A stretch of DNA of 64,000 nt. It comes from Viscum album. Lineage: Eukaryota; Streptophyta; Magnoliopsida; Santalales; Viscaceae. A program made the position numbers and the translations under genes. The notes below the pieces were generated by a model that saw only the letters and a list, made by a program, of their open reading frames with translations, made no database searches and was not told the origin of the DNA. Shown piece after piece: positions 23,518-35,400 of this stretch. How positions within the stretch are numbered: position 1 is the stretch's first letter; the number at the start of each line of letters is the position of its first letter. The stretch is taken from NCBI GenBank assembly GCA_963277665.1, contig OY728136.1, positions 1,972,154,576 to 1,972,218,575 of the forward strand. Direction: 5' to 3'.

Positions 23518-24233
23518 GGCCCCCACCTCTACCACCTTACCCACACTACCAAAGCCTTTGGATCGGCCAAAGTATGCCCATTTTGTTTCTCCACTTCCCT
23601 ATATTACTCCTTCAAGCCTCACTTTGGGCATAAGTCTTCCCAAGGAAGCCTTTGAGCTCAAACCAATGGGAGTTACCCGATTTTAAGGTAATGTCTTCAG
23701 TTGAGTCCTTTTGTTTTATTTTGATTCTCCAACCCCCTAAACTCTTTTTATTTATTTATTTTGTAACAAATAAAGTATCTTCATTATACTAGTATTTTTT
23801 TATAAGAAGGATTCAAGCTGCACTTACACACACCTACATCTAATGGTTAATGAACATACGGTTTCCGTGGATGGTGAATTTCTGCCTCCCGAAACGATGA
23901 TTGTTCAACATTCTTTTAACACCTTCAAAGGTGGCCATTAAGATGAAACTATATTTATATATGATATATAATATGTTTATGTTTTTTTTAAGCTTCTGTA
24001 TTTTTCATTTTGGGCATTCCTTTATGGTTTCCATTATGGGTAAACACGATATCTTCATTTAAGGAAGTGCGGTCTACCACCCCCTCAATGTGACGTGATT
24101 CGTTAATTCCATATGTGGGACGTGTAAAGGAAGGATTTAAAGTTATTATATATGATGTTATACTGGAATTATAATATACCTATATATCATTTTTATTTCT
24201 TTCCATTAAAGTATGATATAGAAATGAAAGTAG

Positions 24234-24271
24234 CGTTCATGCGTACGTACGACTTACCGTCTCCATGAACG
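24234..24271 (+). other. LTR hairpin, copy 1 (element B left LTR)
   Basis: CGTTCATG (24234-24241) pairs with CATGAACG (24264-24271), perfect 8-bp stem, CGTACGTACG in the loop. Confidence 0.8.
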
Positions 24272-24441
24272 GTGCATTTCATTTCTTATCCCCAAATGTA
24301 ATGTACTATTAAAAGTACATGTATATAATGGATATATATAATGAATGATATATATAAATGATGAATATAATTATGGAATTAAAATATACATATCTCTCAT
24401 TTAGTTTTAATTCCATTAATATGACAAAGAAATGAAAGTAG

Positions 24442-24479
24442 CGTTCATGCGTACGTACGGCTTACCGTCTCCATGAACG
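24442..24479 (+). other. LTR hairpin, copy 2 (element B left LTR)
   Basis: CGTTCATG (24442-24449) pairs with CATGAACG (24472-24479). The loop keeps the inner stem ACGG/CCGT. Confidence 0.8.
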
Positions 24480-25228
24480 GTGCATTTCATTTCTTACCTC
24501 TAAATGATTATGTAATATTATAAATACATGTATATGCTGGATATATATGATATATATGATATCCAAATCAGGAATGTCATTCTGGATATAAAGAACCTTT
24601 GACAACATGAACAACATGTAATTGGAAGAAGTCCACTTTCGACTTAAGAACCAAATATCGACAAAAGAAACATTATTAATTTAAATGGTTACATAATGTT
24701 TATAACATGGAAATAAGTGATATAAAAGGAATAATGAACTTTAAAAAGTTTCTTAATCAAGTAGAAATTAACTCAAGTTTATTATTTAGGACGTTAAAGA
24801 ACGATCAAGTCAAGTCGGACCCGAGGTAAGGGACTCCGTCTCAATCTCCTTTCATTGAGGCATATTTCGTTTTATACACAACTTTCTTTTATATGGTGTA
24901 TAAACCCCTTTTACTTTTAATTTTATACAAAAGGAATCATTTTCTATGATGCATTTTACTAAACGACAAAAAGGAATGTTTTTTTAACGTACGCGGTGAC
25001 AACGACCTTTTCCGCCGCCGTGAGTATTATTTGGTCTTTGGCTTCCTCAACAAGCCATAATGTTTTTAAAATAAAATAAATACCATATACTCTTTTATGT
25101 ATTTTGGTATTGAAAATGGTTTTGATAAAGGATTCTATTATGATATATTGTGATTGAAATGTGGAAATGTTATCATTCCTTTATATTGGTTTTATGTTTT
25201 ATGATTTTATATTGGTACTTGGAAATTT

Positions 25229-25435
25229 GACGGGTGGTTACGTGATAAACCATATGACGGGTGGTGTCATGAATACCAGGACGGGTGGTTACGTTATAAC
25301 CTCCAATGCATTGGGTATGGAAGTCAGCCGTATGGCTATTCCATTAAGTATGTAGGGAAATTGGCCGTATGGCTATTCCATTAAGTGATATGTGTGGAAG
25401 TCGACCATATGGTTATTCCACTTAAGTATGTTTAT
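25229..25435 (+). repeat. Two short tandem repeat blocks in element B LTR
   Basis: Block one: GACGGGTGGT repeats at 25229, 25256 and 25280 (spacing 27 and 24). Block two: units starting GGAAGTCAGCCGTATGG, GGAAATTGGCCGTATGG and GGAAGTCGACCATATGG at 25319, 25356 and 25396 (spacing 37 and 40), each ending TATTCCA. The right LTR has the same blocks from 31748. Element A has no such array here. Confidence 0.75.
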
Positions 25436-25939
25436 GTCCCAAGATACCTTTATATATGTTATGTGTTCTTTATATGGGTTTTATGGTAATACTTTGGTTA
25501 AAAAAAGGTACGTAATGATACTTTATTTAGTGAAGATTTTTTACTACTTCATGAAGGTGAAGGTATTACTTTGATAGAGTATACATGGTTTACTTGATGT
25601 TTGAAAAACTAACAGTTTTCATTCTTTGTGTATCCCTTACTGAGCTTTTTATGCTCACCCCATGTTTTGTTGAAATGTTTTTCATAGGTCATGGGAAAGG
25701 TACATGATATGATGATAGTGTCAAGGAAGTGTCAAGAAAGAATCCTTATTTTATTTTAAATATGTTTCCATTGATGGGAATGAAGAATACTATCTTTATG
25801 TAACCACTTTGTTTATATGTGGAATATAATGCAATCTTTATGATCTAATTCTCTACAACTCTAAATCCGAAAAGATCCTCAATGTGTAATCTTGTAATAA
25901 CTCAAGATTAAGTAAGGTTTAAGGATGGGGCCTTATTGT

Positions 25940-25954
25940 TAGTATCAGAGGTCG
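25940..25954 (+). other. Primer-binding site of element B
   Basis: TAGTATCAGAGGTCG, two bases after the LTR end, matches the initiator-Met site TGGTATCAGAG with one change (G to A at position 2). Confidence 0.8.
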
Positions 25955-26189
25955 GTTTAGACAACTTTAGGAGTTAGAAAAGTGTTAAATTATAAATTAA
26001 TTTATGGTATGATTGAAATGATATAGAATTTACAGATTACCATGTGGCTTCACCTAAGGTATTTCAGTGTTAAGAATGGTTTTCCATAGAGGAAAAAGAG
26101 AAGTTTTTTTGGGAAGGAATACTGAGGGAAATGAACTTCAAAATCAGTATACTGAGATGGTCCGAATCAGAATTTAGCAGTTTACTGCA

Positions 26190-26747
26190 GTGATGGCTCA
26201 GTTGAATCAGGTGATAAATGGTGGTTGTGTTATTGATGATATTTCAGTGTTTTCTAAAAGTAAAGAGGAGCATGGAAGTCATTTAAGGGTTATCTTGAAA
26301 ACCTTAAAAGAAAAGAAACTATATGGAAAATTCATCAAGTGTGAGTTTTGGTTACAACAAATTTCTTTCCTGGGTTACATTGTTTCAAAAGATGGCATAA
26401 CTGTTGATCCTGCTAAAACAAAAGTTGTTGAAGAATGGACAAGACCCACAAATGTAACCGAGATCCGTAGTTTTATTGGTTTGGCAGGTTACTACCGAAG
26501 GTTTGTTGAAAATTATTCACGGTTATCTAGTCCAATGACTAAGGTAACTCGGAAGGGTGTTAAGTTTATCTGGACAAAGGAATGTGATGATTGTTTTCAG
26601 GAGTTGAAAAGAAGATTAGTGAATGCTCCAATTTTGGCACTTCCTTCCAGGAATGGTGAGTTTGATATAAACAGTGATGCTTCGATGAAGGGACATGGCT
26701 GTGTCCATATGAAGAATGATCAGGTAATTGCTTATGCTTCACGTTAG
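26190..26747 (+). pseudogene. Gag start fused to the second half of reverse transcriptase (element B)
   Basis: The first dozen residues (MMAQLNQVINGG) belong to the Gag N-terminal side; the frame then enters reverse transcriptase exactly at its active-site box, VIDDISVFSKS (residues 14-24, 26229 onward). The thumb/connection follows: KLYGKFIKCEFW, SFLGYIVSKDGI, RSFIGLAGYYRRFV, and the RNase H start with DINSDAS. A TAG at 26745 stops it after YASR. Everything from most of Gag through protease to the RT palm start is missing, an in-frame deletion of roughly 2-2.5 kb compared with complete relatives. Not a working polymerase. Confidence 0.85.
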
Positions 26748-27110
26748 TTGAAAACTCATGAGGTAAATTACCCTACACATGATTTGGAATTAGTTGCTAT
26801 TGTTTTTTCTTTAAAAATTTGGAGGCATCATTTGAATGGAGTAAAGTGGGAAATATATACTGATCACAAAAGTTTAATGTATATATTCACTCAGAAATAA
26901 TTGAACATGAGACATAGGAGATGGATGGAATTAATCAAGGATTATGATTGTACAATTCATTACCATCTGGGAAAATCAAATAAAGTGGATGATGCTTTGA
27001 GTCAAAAAAGTAATGCTTCATTAGAAATGTTGTGTTTGGAACGTGATCTTTTGGTTAAAGTTTTGATGAACTTTGGCATTGAAGTTGTTGGTGCATGATA
27101 TTCTTCTGTT
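26748..27110 (+). pseudogene. RNase H domain, C-terminal part (element B)
   Basis: In the same frame after the TAG come [49 protein letters not shown] and KVDDALSQKS, the ordered blocks of gypsy RNase H with the conserved E and D positions. TAA at 26898 and TGA at 27096 interrupt it. The usual ADALSR end reads DDALSQ. Confidence 0.85.
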
Positions 27111-28385
27111 TTGTTTCAGGTATTAGTGAAATCTTCTCTATCAGACAGAATCAAGAAAGCACAGAAGCAAGACAGTGAGTTGAAGAAAAAGGTAGAGCTG
27201 GTTCAGAAAGGTAAGTTTCCTGAATTCAACATTGATAATGATTGTGTTTTGAGATTTGGGAAGAGATTGTGTGTGCCTTGTGATTCGCAATTGAAGAGTG
27301 AGTTGTTATGTGAAGCTCATAGTTCTACGTTTTCAGTTCATCCTCGCAGTACTAAGATGTACAGAGATATGCAAGAGTATTACTGGTGGGATGGAATGAA
27401 AAGTGATATTGCTGATTTTACTATGAAGTGTTTGACTTGTCAGTAGGTTAAAGCAGTGTGGCAGTTACCAAAAGGGATGCTTCAGCCTTTACCAGTGCCA
27501 GAGTGGAAATGGGAAAACATATCCATGGATTTTGTCGTGGTATTACCGAAGACATCTAGAGGTAATAATGCAATCTGAGTTATTGTTGATCGCTTGACTA
27601 AATCGGCTCATTTCCTTGCTATACGAGATACTTTTTCCCTGGATCAACTTTCCCATTTTTATCTTAAAGAGGTAGTCAGGTTACATGGAGTTCCTCTCTC
27701 CATTGTATCTGACCGTGATCCCAGGTTCACTTCTAACTTTTGGAAAGGACTTCAGAAGTCGTTGGGTACTGAATTAAATTTTAGTACAGCTTTTCATCCT
27801 CAATCAGATGGGCAGTCAGAACGAACAATTCAGACCTTGGAGGATATGCTATGTTCTTACTATATGGATTATCAGGGAAGTTGGGACCAACATCTTTCTT
27901 TGGTTTAATTTTCATATAATAACAGTTTTCATTCCAGTATACAGATGGCACCATTTGAGGCATTATATGGGAAGTGGTGTCGAACTCCAGCTTTCTGGGA
28001 TGATGTGGGTGAAAGGAAGTTGATGGGACCAGAATTGGTAGAAGAGTTGGCAGAAAAAGTTCAGCTGATTCAGAAGCACATGAGAACAGCTCAGAGTAGG
28101 CAGAAGAGTTATGCAGACAACAGGAGGAAGGATCTATCTTTTGAGGTAGGTGATCATGTTTTTTTCAGAGTATCACCATGTAAAAGTGTGATGCGATTTG
28201 GTAAGAAAGGAAAGCAGAGTCCAAGGTTCATTGGACCATATGAAATTCTGGAGAGAGTTGGATCAGTTGCATACCAGGTGGCTTTACCTCCGAGTTTATC
28301 TCAGGTACACAATGTTTTTCATGTTTCGATGTTGAGAAAGTACCTTCCAGATCCATCTCATGATTTGAGTCCAGAGGTAGTTTAG
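27111..28385 (+). pseudogene. Integrase with GPY/F region (element B)
   Basis: Still in the same frame. The zinc-binding HHCC region is complete (HSSTFSVHPRSTKM, then CLTC at about 27430-27443). The DDE core keeps all three acids: D in ISMDFVV (27528), D in SDRDPRF, E in QSERTIQTLE. FIGPYEILERVGSVAYQVAL is the GPY/F module, followed by the VHNVFHVSMLRKYLPDPS block. Stops: TAG 27444, TGA 27576, TAA 27906, TAG 28383. All blocks are collinear without a frameshift. Function is lost through stops only. Confidence 0.9.
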
Positions 28386-28569
28386 CTGGAAGAGAACCTA
28401 TCTTATGAGGAAGAACCTGTCCAGATTCTTGACCATAGGGAGCAAGTGATACGGAATAAGGTGATTAATCAGGTAATGGTTTTTTTGGAAAAACCACATG
28501 ATGGAAGAGGCAACATGGAAATATGAAAATGCAATGAGGGATAAGTACCCCCATTTATTCGATAAGTAA
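28386..28569 (+). pseudogene. Chromodomain-like C-terminus (element B)
   Basis: PVQILDHREQVIRNKVI starts a Tekay/Del-type chromodomain, which in these elements is thought to steer integration towards heterochromatin. A run of seven T at 28480-28486 shifts the frame by one; in the shifted frame MMEEATWKYENAMRDKYPHL and the final FDK follow, ending at TAA 28567-28569. The tryptophan of EATW and the end YPHLF are family hallmarks. Confidence 0.8.
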
Positions 28570-28572
28570 ATA

Positions 28573-28608
28573 AATTGCGGGGATGCAATTTTCAAAAGGG
28601 GGGAAGGA
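28573..28608 (+). other. Pre-LTR hairpin and polypurine tract of element B
   Basis: AATTGC (28573-28578) and GCAATT (28585-28590) enclose GGGGAT, then AAAAGGGGGGAAGGA (28594-28608) runs up to the LTR. Layout and sequence nearly equal element A's. Confidence 0.88.
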
Positions 28609-31600
28609 TGTAATATCCCAAGAAAGTAATGAATTATAGATATTTTTTATCTATGTCTATTAATGAACTAGATAGTGTTTTAGAGGCTTAAAATGAAAAT
28701 AAATCCAATCTTAAGCATGGAATACACTAATATTTTTAAAAGATTGTTTTACTGCCGTTTGATGGAAAACCATTTTTAAATCTAGTTTTTAACCATTTCA
28801 TAAGCTATTTTTTTTCAAAATAAACTTATTCTTTATGATTGGGACATCAAAATTTACTCTGTGTGAATTTTTGGTATTTTTCTGACAATGTTCATTTTTT
28901 AATGAATAGTGAAAAATACTGCATTTTACATCAAAACTGCTTTTTAATCTAATTTATTTATATGATTAGATTATATTTTGAATTGGTTTTGAAGTGAAAT
29001 TATAATATATTTTCACCATTTAATCCAATGGTGGTCATTGGAATCAATTTCACTTTGAAATTGGACTTAAACTGGTGTCAATCTTTTGATACTTATTGTT
29101 TAAAAAAACACGCTATTTGCTCTGACAACGGGAATTAATTATTAAATTAATTAATTTTACTTATATGTTTTGAATTTTGTAAAATAGAATTCAATTTTTG
29201 AATTTGGAATATCAAATATAGCTTAGGGTGAATTTTTGGTATGTTTCTGAAAAACTTCAATTTTTGATGAATAGTGAAACCACTAAGTGGTACTTATAAA
29301 AACTGATTTTTCGTTTAAATGAAATTTTACCACTTCTATGTTTTGAATTTAAAAAATCAGACATACATGTTTTTCATTAAGAAGTAAAATGTGGTTCAAT
29401 GAGATTAAAATAATTTTTCGGTGAATAGTAACTTATTAAGTTTTTAATCGTGATTAGAGGTAATTAGTGTAGTTTAAGGTAAAAATAATGTTTTAATAAT
29501 ATGAGATGAGCTTGACACATGTCCTACCCTTATTTGATGTGTCATTACCGACCAAGACAAGCCATGGGTCAACTTGGGGACCCCATGGAGCCACTTTGGT
29601 TGGGAAATGACATAAATAACTTTTTATTTAATGTTAAAGTAAAAATGGCACACACATGAAATGTTTTACTAAAACAGTTTTTACATGGGGTTATACAAGT
29701 CAGATTTTTAACTATAAATAGTAATTGGAAATAAAAAAAGATTTCCTACATCCTAGTATTTTTTATAGTTTTTAGACATTAAATAAATTAAATTATTTAT
29801 GACATCATGATGATGTAGCGATGACCTCATTATTTAACGATTTAAGTAAAATGGAAAGATAATGTAATATATAAGACCTACACTTGTCTAAAACCTATTG
29901 GATGAGTGTATTTCGAACCCTTATCACCGTATCCTAGAAATAAATCAATTTGGGACCTTTAAAATCCGAAACTCTTTTGAAAATAAAGTAACAATTTGTA
30001 ACTTTACAAGAGTGCCTCTCCTCTCCTCTTATAAAAGGCCCCCACCTCTACCACCTTACCCACACTCCCAAAGCATTTGGCTCGACCAACGTCTGCCCAT
30101 TTTGTCTCTCCACATCCATATATTACTCCTTAAAGCCTCACATTGGGAATAAGTCTTCCCAAGGAAGCCTTTGAGCTCAAACCAAAGGGAGTTACCCAAT
30201 TTGAAGGTAATGTCTTCACTTGAGTCCTTTTGTTTTATTTTGATTCTCCAACCCCCTAAAATCTTTTTATTTATTTATTTTGTAACAACTCTAGTATCTT
30301 CAATATACTAGGATGTTGTTATAATATGTATTCAAGCTGAACTTACACACACCTATATCTAATGGTTAAAGAACATACGGTTTCCGTGGATGGTGAATTT
30401 CTGCCTCCCGAAACGATGATTGTTCAACATTCTTTTAACACCTTCAAAGGTGGCAATTAAGATGAAAATATATTTATATATGATATATAATATGTTTATG
30501 TTTTCCTTAAGCTTCTGTATTTTTCATTTTGGGCATACCTTTATGGTTTCCATTATGGGTAAACACGATATCTTCATTTAAGGAAGTGCGGACTACCGCC
30601 CCCTCAAAGTGATGTGATTTGTTAATGCCATATGTGGGACGTGTAAAGGATGGATTTAAAGTTATTATATATGATGTTATACTAGAATTATAATATACCT
30701 CTATATCATTATTATTTCTTTCCATTAAAGTATGATATAGAAATGAATGTAGCGTTCATGCGTACGTACGGCTTACCGTCTCCATGAACGGTGCATTTCA
30801 TTTCTTATCCCCAAATGTAATGCACTATTAAAAGTACATTTATATAATAGATATATATAATGAATTATATATCTAAATGATGAATATAATTCTGGAATTA
30901 AAATATACATACCTCTCATTTAGTTTTAATTCCATTAATATGACAAAGAAATGAAAGTAGCATTCATGCGTACGTACGGCGTACCGTCTCCATGAACGGT
31001 GCATTTCATTTCTTACCTCTAAATAATTATGTAATATTATAAATACATGTATATTCTGGATATATATGATATATATTATATCCAAATCAGGAATTTCATT
31101 CTGGATATAAAGAACCTATGACCACACGAACAACATGTAATTGTAAGAAGTCCACTTTCGACTTAAGAACCAAATATCGAAAAAACAAACATTATTAACT
31201 TAAATGGTTACATAATGTTTATAACATGACAATAAGTGATATAAAAGGAATAATGAACTTTAAAAAGGTTCTTAATCAAGGATAAATTAACTCAAGTTTA
31301 TTATTTATGATGTTAAAGAACGATCGAGTCAAGTCAGACCCGAGGTAAGGGACTTTGTCTCAATCTCCTTTCATTGAGGCATATTTTGTTTTATACACAA
31401 CTTTCTTTTATACGGTGTATAAACCCCTTTGAATTTTACTTTTATACAAAATGAATCTCTTTCTACGAAGCGTTTTACTAAAAGACAAAAAGGAATGTTT
31501 TTTTAACGTACACGGTGACAACGACCTTTTCCACCGCCGCGAGTATTATTTGGTCTTTGGCTTCCTCAACAAGCCGTAATGTTTTTAAAATAAAATAAAT

Positions 31601-32455
31601 ACCATATACTCTTTTATGTATTTTGGTATTGAAAATGGTTTTGATAAAGTATTCTATTATGATATATTGTGATTTAAATGTGGAAATGTTATCATTCCTT
31701 TATATTGGTTTTATGTTTTATGATTTTATATTGGTACTTGGACATTTGACGGGTGGTTACGTGATAAACCATATGACGGGTGGTTCCGTGAATACCAGGA
31801 TGGGTGGTTACGTTATACCTTCCAATGCATTGGGTATGGAAGTCGGCCGTATGGCTATTCCATTATGTATGTATGGAAATTGGCCGTATAGCTATTTCAT
31901 TAAGTGATATGTGTGGAAGTCGACCGTATGGTTATTCCACTTAAGTATGTTTATGTCCCAAGTTACCTTTATATATGTTATGTGTTCTTTATATGGGTTT
32001 TATGGTAATCCTTTGGATAAAAAAAGGTAAGTAATGATACTTTATTCATTGAAGAGTTTTTACTACTTCATGAAGGTGAAGGTATTACTTTGATAGAGTA
32101 TACATGGTTTACTTGATGTTTGAAAAACTAATAGTTTTCATTCTTTTTGTATCCCTTTCTGAGCTTTTTATGCTCACCCTAAGTTTTTTTTGAAATGTTT
32201 TTCACTGGTCAAGGGAAAGGTACACGATTTGATGATAGTGTCAAGGAAGTGTCAAGAAATAATCCATGTTTTTTTAAATATGTTTCCATAGATGGGAATG
32301 AAGAATACTATCTTTATGTAACCACTTTGCTTATATGTGGAATGTAATTAAAGTTTTATGATCTAATTCACTAAAACTCAAATCCCTAAAAGATCCTTAA
32401 TGTGTAATCCTGTAATAACTCAAGATTAAGTAAGGTTTAAGGCTGGGGCCTTATA
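28609..32455 (+). repeat. Element B, right LTR (3847 bp)
   Basis: Matches the left LTR along its length. TGTAATATCCC start (one change from TGTAAC), TTATA end. TATA box at 30030-30036. Predicted intron 30207-32207, but the acceptor is TTCACTG instead of a CAG/TAG, so this copy should not splice there. Hairpin at 30753-30790 is intact; the one at 30961-30998 has one broken pair (CATTCATG against CATGAACG). Confidence 0.92.
30030..30036 (+). promoter_or_regulatory. TATA box of element B right LTR
   Basis: TATAAAA before GGCCCCC, as in the other three LTRs. Confidence 0.75.
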
Positions 32456-33733
32456 TTAGGTTTAAAATAAAAATATGTAATGTAAACATGTTATTAAATA
32501 TCCATGATGTTAAACATCATGAAATAAACTGGGTATTCAAGAAAAATCAGAATTTTTGGGTTCTAAAATAAATGAATATTTTCTAAACATAAAAGAACCC
32601 TAAAATTGATATATAATGGTATGAACTAAAATTCATTACTTCCACTATCTATCGATATCATAATTGTAAACCAAAATGGTTCTACAAAAACTATGGATAC
32701 CTATGTTGATTTCCAAACACAACATAGGTTACCAATATTCAATGTTTCTTCAAAACCATTTCTAAAATCCAAGATCACATTAGATGGAAAACATTTTCAA
32801 ATATATTTCAACCGTTTACATGAAAACCCCATAAGGTTGATTAAGAAAATATATCTACTCAAGAATTAGAAACACATTCATATATACACTAACCTCGAGA
32901 ATGATGGAAACTTATATTGCATAGACAAAAGAGATAGAAAAATCACATACTAAACTTTTAAGGAAAAGGAATGATAATAAATATACAAGTATAAATTGTA
33001 ATGATGAATCAATCATAAATATGAATCACAATCACATCTAATTACACCACTATAATCATATTAAATGAATAATGATAAAGGCCACTTACAAGGGATATGA
33101 AATGTAAATGAAATCATATTCAAACACGGAATTCTGTATTCTAGAAGGAGGGAGATCATCCCAAATTTCAAAAAATCATCATGGGATTTTGGGGGAATGT
33201 CTAAGCGTTGAAGGGTTATTTAACTAGGTGAATAGTGTTTTAATGTAGTTGGATGAAAGGAATTTATTTCGTGAATCCATTTCATATTCTGAAATATTGT
33301 GAATATAAAATATGATATAAAGTTATATCCTAGGGTTATGTTAAATATTGTTTGATGATTTAACATAGTGTAATGGTATATTACCTTGGAATCATTTCAC
33401 AACCTACATGTGACTCATCGAATATTCCCTATAACAGACTGATGTCAAGATTCCTATTAAAAATGTGAATCTATATAATAGGAAATTTTAATACATGTTT
33501 TCTATAAACAAACTCTAGACCAAAACATAAGGATCTCATGACCTAAGGATACCCTTCTATGTCCATTTACACATTTATAACTAGACTCCATTAATAATTA
33601 AAAAAATATGTGGAATCTATGAAATTTTCTAGAAAAATGACTCTATATTATATCGAATCCATAATGAACCCAAATAAAAATTAAAACCAAACCAGGAGTG
33701 AATTAATACCTAAAGAAAGGTAATTTGGTGTCA
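32456..33733 (-). other. Possible 3' LTR portion of minus-strand element E
   Basis: TTAGG (32456-32460) is element B's right target duplication. The rest is AT-rich without genes. Read on the minus strand, TGACACCAAATTACC starting at about 33733, shortly after the chromodomain remains, could be the start of E's 3' LTR. The TG start and position are the only support; element B would then have inserted into that LTR. Confidence 0.35.
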
Positions 33734-34080
33734 TAATATCTATAATATAAATGCTTTTTATCCCCATGGAATCATCATTATCATGGGCTCACAAATAATG
33801 ATTTTCATTGCTACCTCATCAACAATTCCCACTACCACTTCTCATGGAAATATTATGCTCACTACCATAGTAGATGAACCAAAGAAATAATTTTACCTTG
33901 CAACACCTTCTCTCAGTATTCCATTATATAAACATGTTTCTCGAACAATGTGATTTTTGGATCAATATAGACATCCAACAATACAATCATACAAGGATGA
34001 TCTAGTAGACACCTCCTCTGATTGGAAACATGAAACACATCATAGATATAATTAAAGTGAGATGTTATGTCCTACCAATG
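33734..34080 (-). pseudogene. Element E: integrase end and chromodomain remains
   Basis: On the minus strand YDVFHVSNQRRCLLDHP (about 34025-33975) matches the VHDVFHVSMLRKYVPDP block, and after it come FEKHVYIMEY, VLQGKIISLVHLLW and DEVA, which line up with the PVRILDRK-VLRxKTISLVKVLW-EEATW pattern of chromovirus chromodomains. Several stops break it. This fixes element E as a gypsy chromovirus in minus orientation. Confidence 0.7.
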
Positions 34081-35400
34081 TGACACCTTTCCTTGTCTTC
34101 CAATCATCTCAATGTTTACCACAATCCTCAGTGCCCCCGTACCATTCTGACTCATCATACAATGTCCCAAAAAGAATAAACCCTATAAAAGATCTAATAA
34201 CATAACTTAGTCTCTATAATCTTGTTATTCTAATCTGCATAAGATTTGTGATAGATCTATTATGTAATAAATCTCTTTTCGATAAACTAAATCCTCTCAT
34301 TCATCTCGTGAACAAGAATAAGCCCAATAGAGGATGACTCTCCCAACTCTACCCATTACAAGTTATATTTGCATGGCTTCCCCAAAAACACTCAAATAGA
34401 TCTAATTTTACTAAGGCCTAATAAATATTGTTATAATGAAACTAAACTAAAGTAATGTTTTCCAATGAACCATTGATATCAAGAACATAAGATCAGAGCT
34501 TATCCAAAATAGAATATATAGCTCCCTCTATATGCACAACTATCTATGGATGATATAGTGTGCTCAATTTCAACTAGGAAGCCATCAAATATTTAAAAAC
34601 ATCCTAAAATATGGATGTGAACCTTGGGTACATTTACAAAACAACCATAGTGGAAACCACATTATGTGTCATAATATCTCAAACAATCTACTCTACCTGA
34701 TAATCGACATTATTTATCTCCTTGATAGTGATGAAATGAACTGATTCCATGAGTGGATGTATGAATCCCTGTACAACATTAATCCCAATAGGATTTCATG
34801 GATAACCAAAAATTAATTCCATGAATATCTTATTACATTTCCATTACAGAATGGGTCATAAATACAACATACTAGTATATATATACTTCTCTTCCTTAAT
34901 TCTCAAACAGGTAATACACCACGATAAAATCCAAAATCGACCATATCATCTCATACACCAATAATAACATCTAAAATCATTATAAATATTTGTAGATCCT
35001 GGTCTTATAGAAAAAAGTATTATTTCCACTACCTACCAAATTATACCATAGGATAAAAGAACCACCATTCTATTTAAGAAACATGAAGGGCCACAATGAG
35101 ATAGTGACAACTCACCCAAGGTATCCCCACCGTTAAGTATTTTACTAATGACATGTAACTTAGGGTGAATAAATTTCTTGGGACAAAACAGATAATAAAA
35201 TAATGATTTGGCCTTTATAACAACCGGAAATACCTACCCACAAACATCTTCCATTCATAAGATCAAATTAGTAAAAAAACTCTTTCAAGACCACATTTCC
35301 ACAAATTATTTCATTTCATGTTTCAATAATTTATTTCTTGGTGCATCGAGGACCGCGTTCAACTTTTTAATTTTATAAGAAATATAAAAATCAAAATTTA
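34081..35400 (-). pseudogene. Element E: integrase core, heavily decayed
   Basis: At about 34380-34200 the minus strand gives EAMQI, then a VILYWAY..SRDE stretch and EDLVYRKEI..LSQIL, in the order of the integrase block MAPFEALYGRxC-CWDEVGER-LVxxTxxKIxLIxxRL-SRQKSYAD. The catalytic residues further right cannot be picked out with confidence. The limits are set by the flanking domains. Confidence 0.5.

Larger units (their letters stand above)
23688..25687 (+). other. Predicted leader intron inside element B left LTR
   Basis: Donor TTTTAAG|GTAATGTC; acceptor GTTTTTCATAG|GTCATGGG after a T-rich tract, with TTACTGAGC upstream as a branch-point candidate. Length is 2000 bp, against 2001 in the right LTR, where the acceptor reads CTG instead of AG. 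Same layout as element A. Confidence 0.55.
22089..25937 (+). repeat. Element B, left LTR (3849 bp)
   Basis: Starts TGTAACATCCCAAG and ends CCTTATT, where the right LTR has CCTTATA. It holds a TATA box at 23511, a predicted intron 23688-25687, two hairpins, one GTAAGGGA module site at 24826, and short tandem repeats at 25229-25435. It matches element A's LTR throughout except for A's extra module array. Confidence 0.92.
22089..32455 (+). mobile_element. Element B: Ty3/gypsy chromovirus (Tekay/Del-like), internally deleted
   Basis: LTRs at 22089-25937 and 28609-32455 enclose 2.67 kb with primer-binding site, a short gag start, pol from mid reverse transcriptase to chromodomain, and a purine tract. 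Flanks TAAGG and TTAGG fit a 5-bp target duplication with one mismatch. Domain order (RT-RNase H-integrase-GPY/F-chromodomain) is that of chromoviruses; the motif VHNVFHVSMLRKYLPDPS and the ending YPHLFDK are Tekay/Del-like. Gag C-terminus, protease and the first half of RT are missing, so it is not autonomous. Its LTR is a shorter version of element A's. Confidence 0.93.

Noticed and set aside
25161..25574. Coding in element B's LTR (TGGYVINHMTGG repeats)
   Set aside because: The repeated peptide comes from a short DNA tandem repeat inside the LTR; the frame is short and no known protein is suggested.
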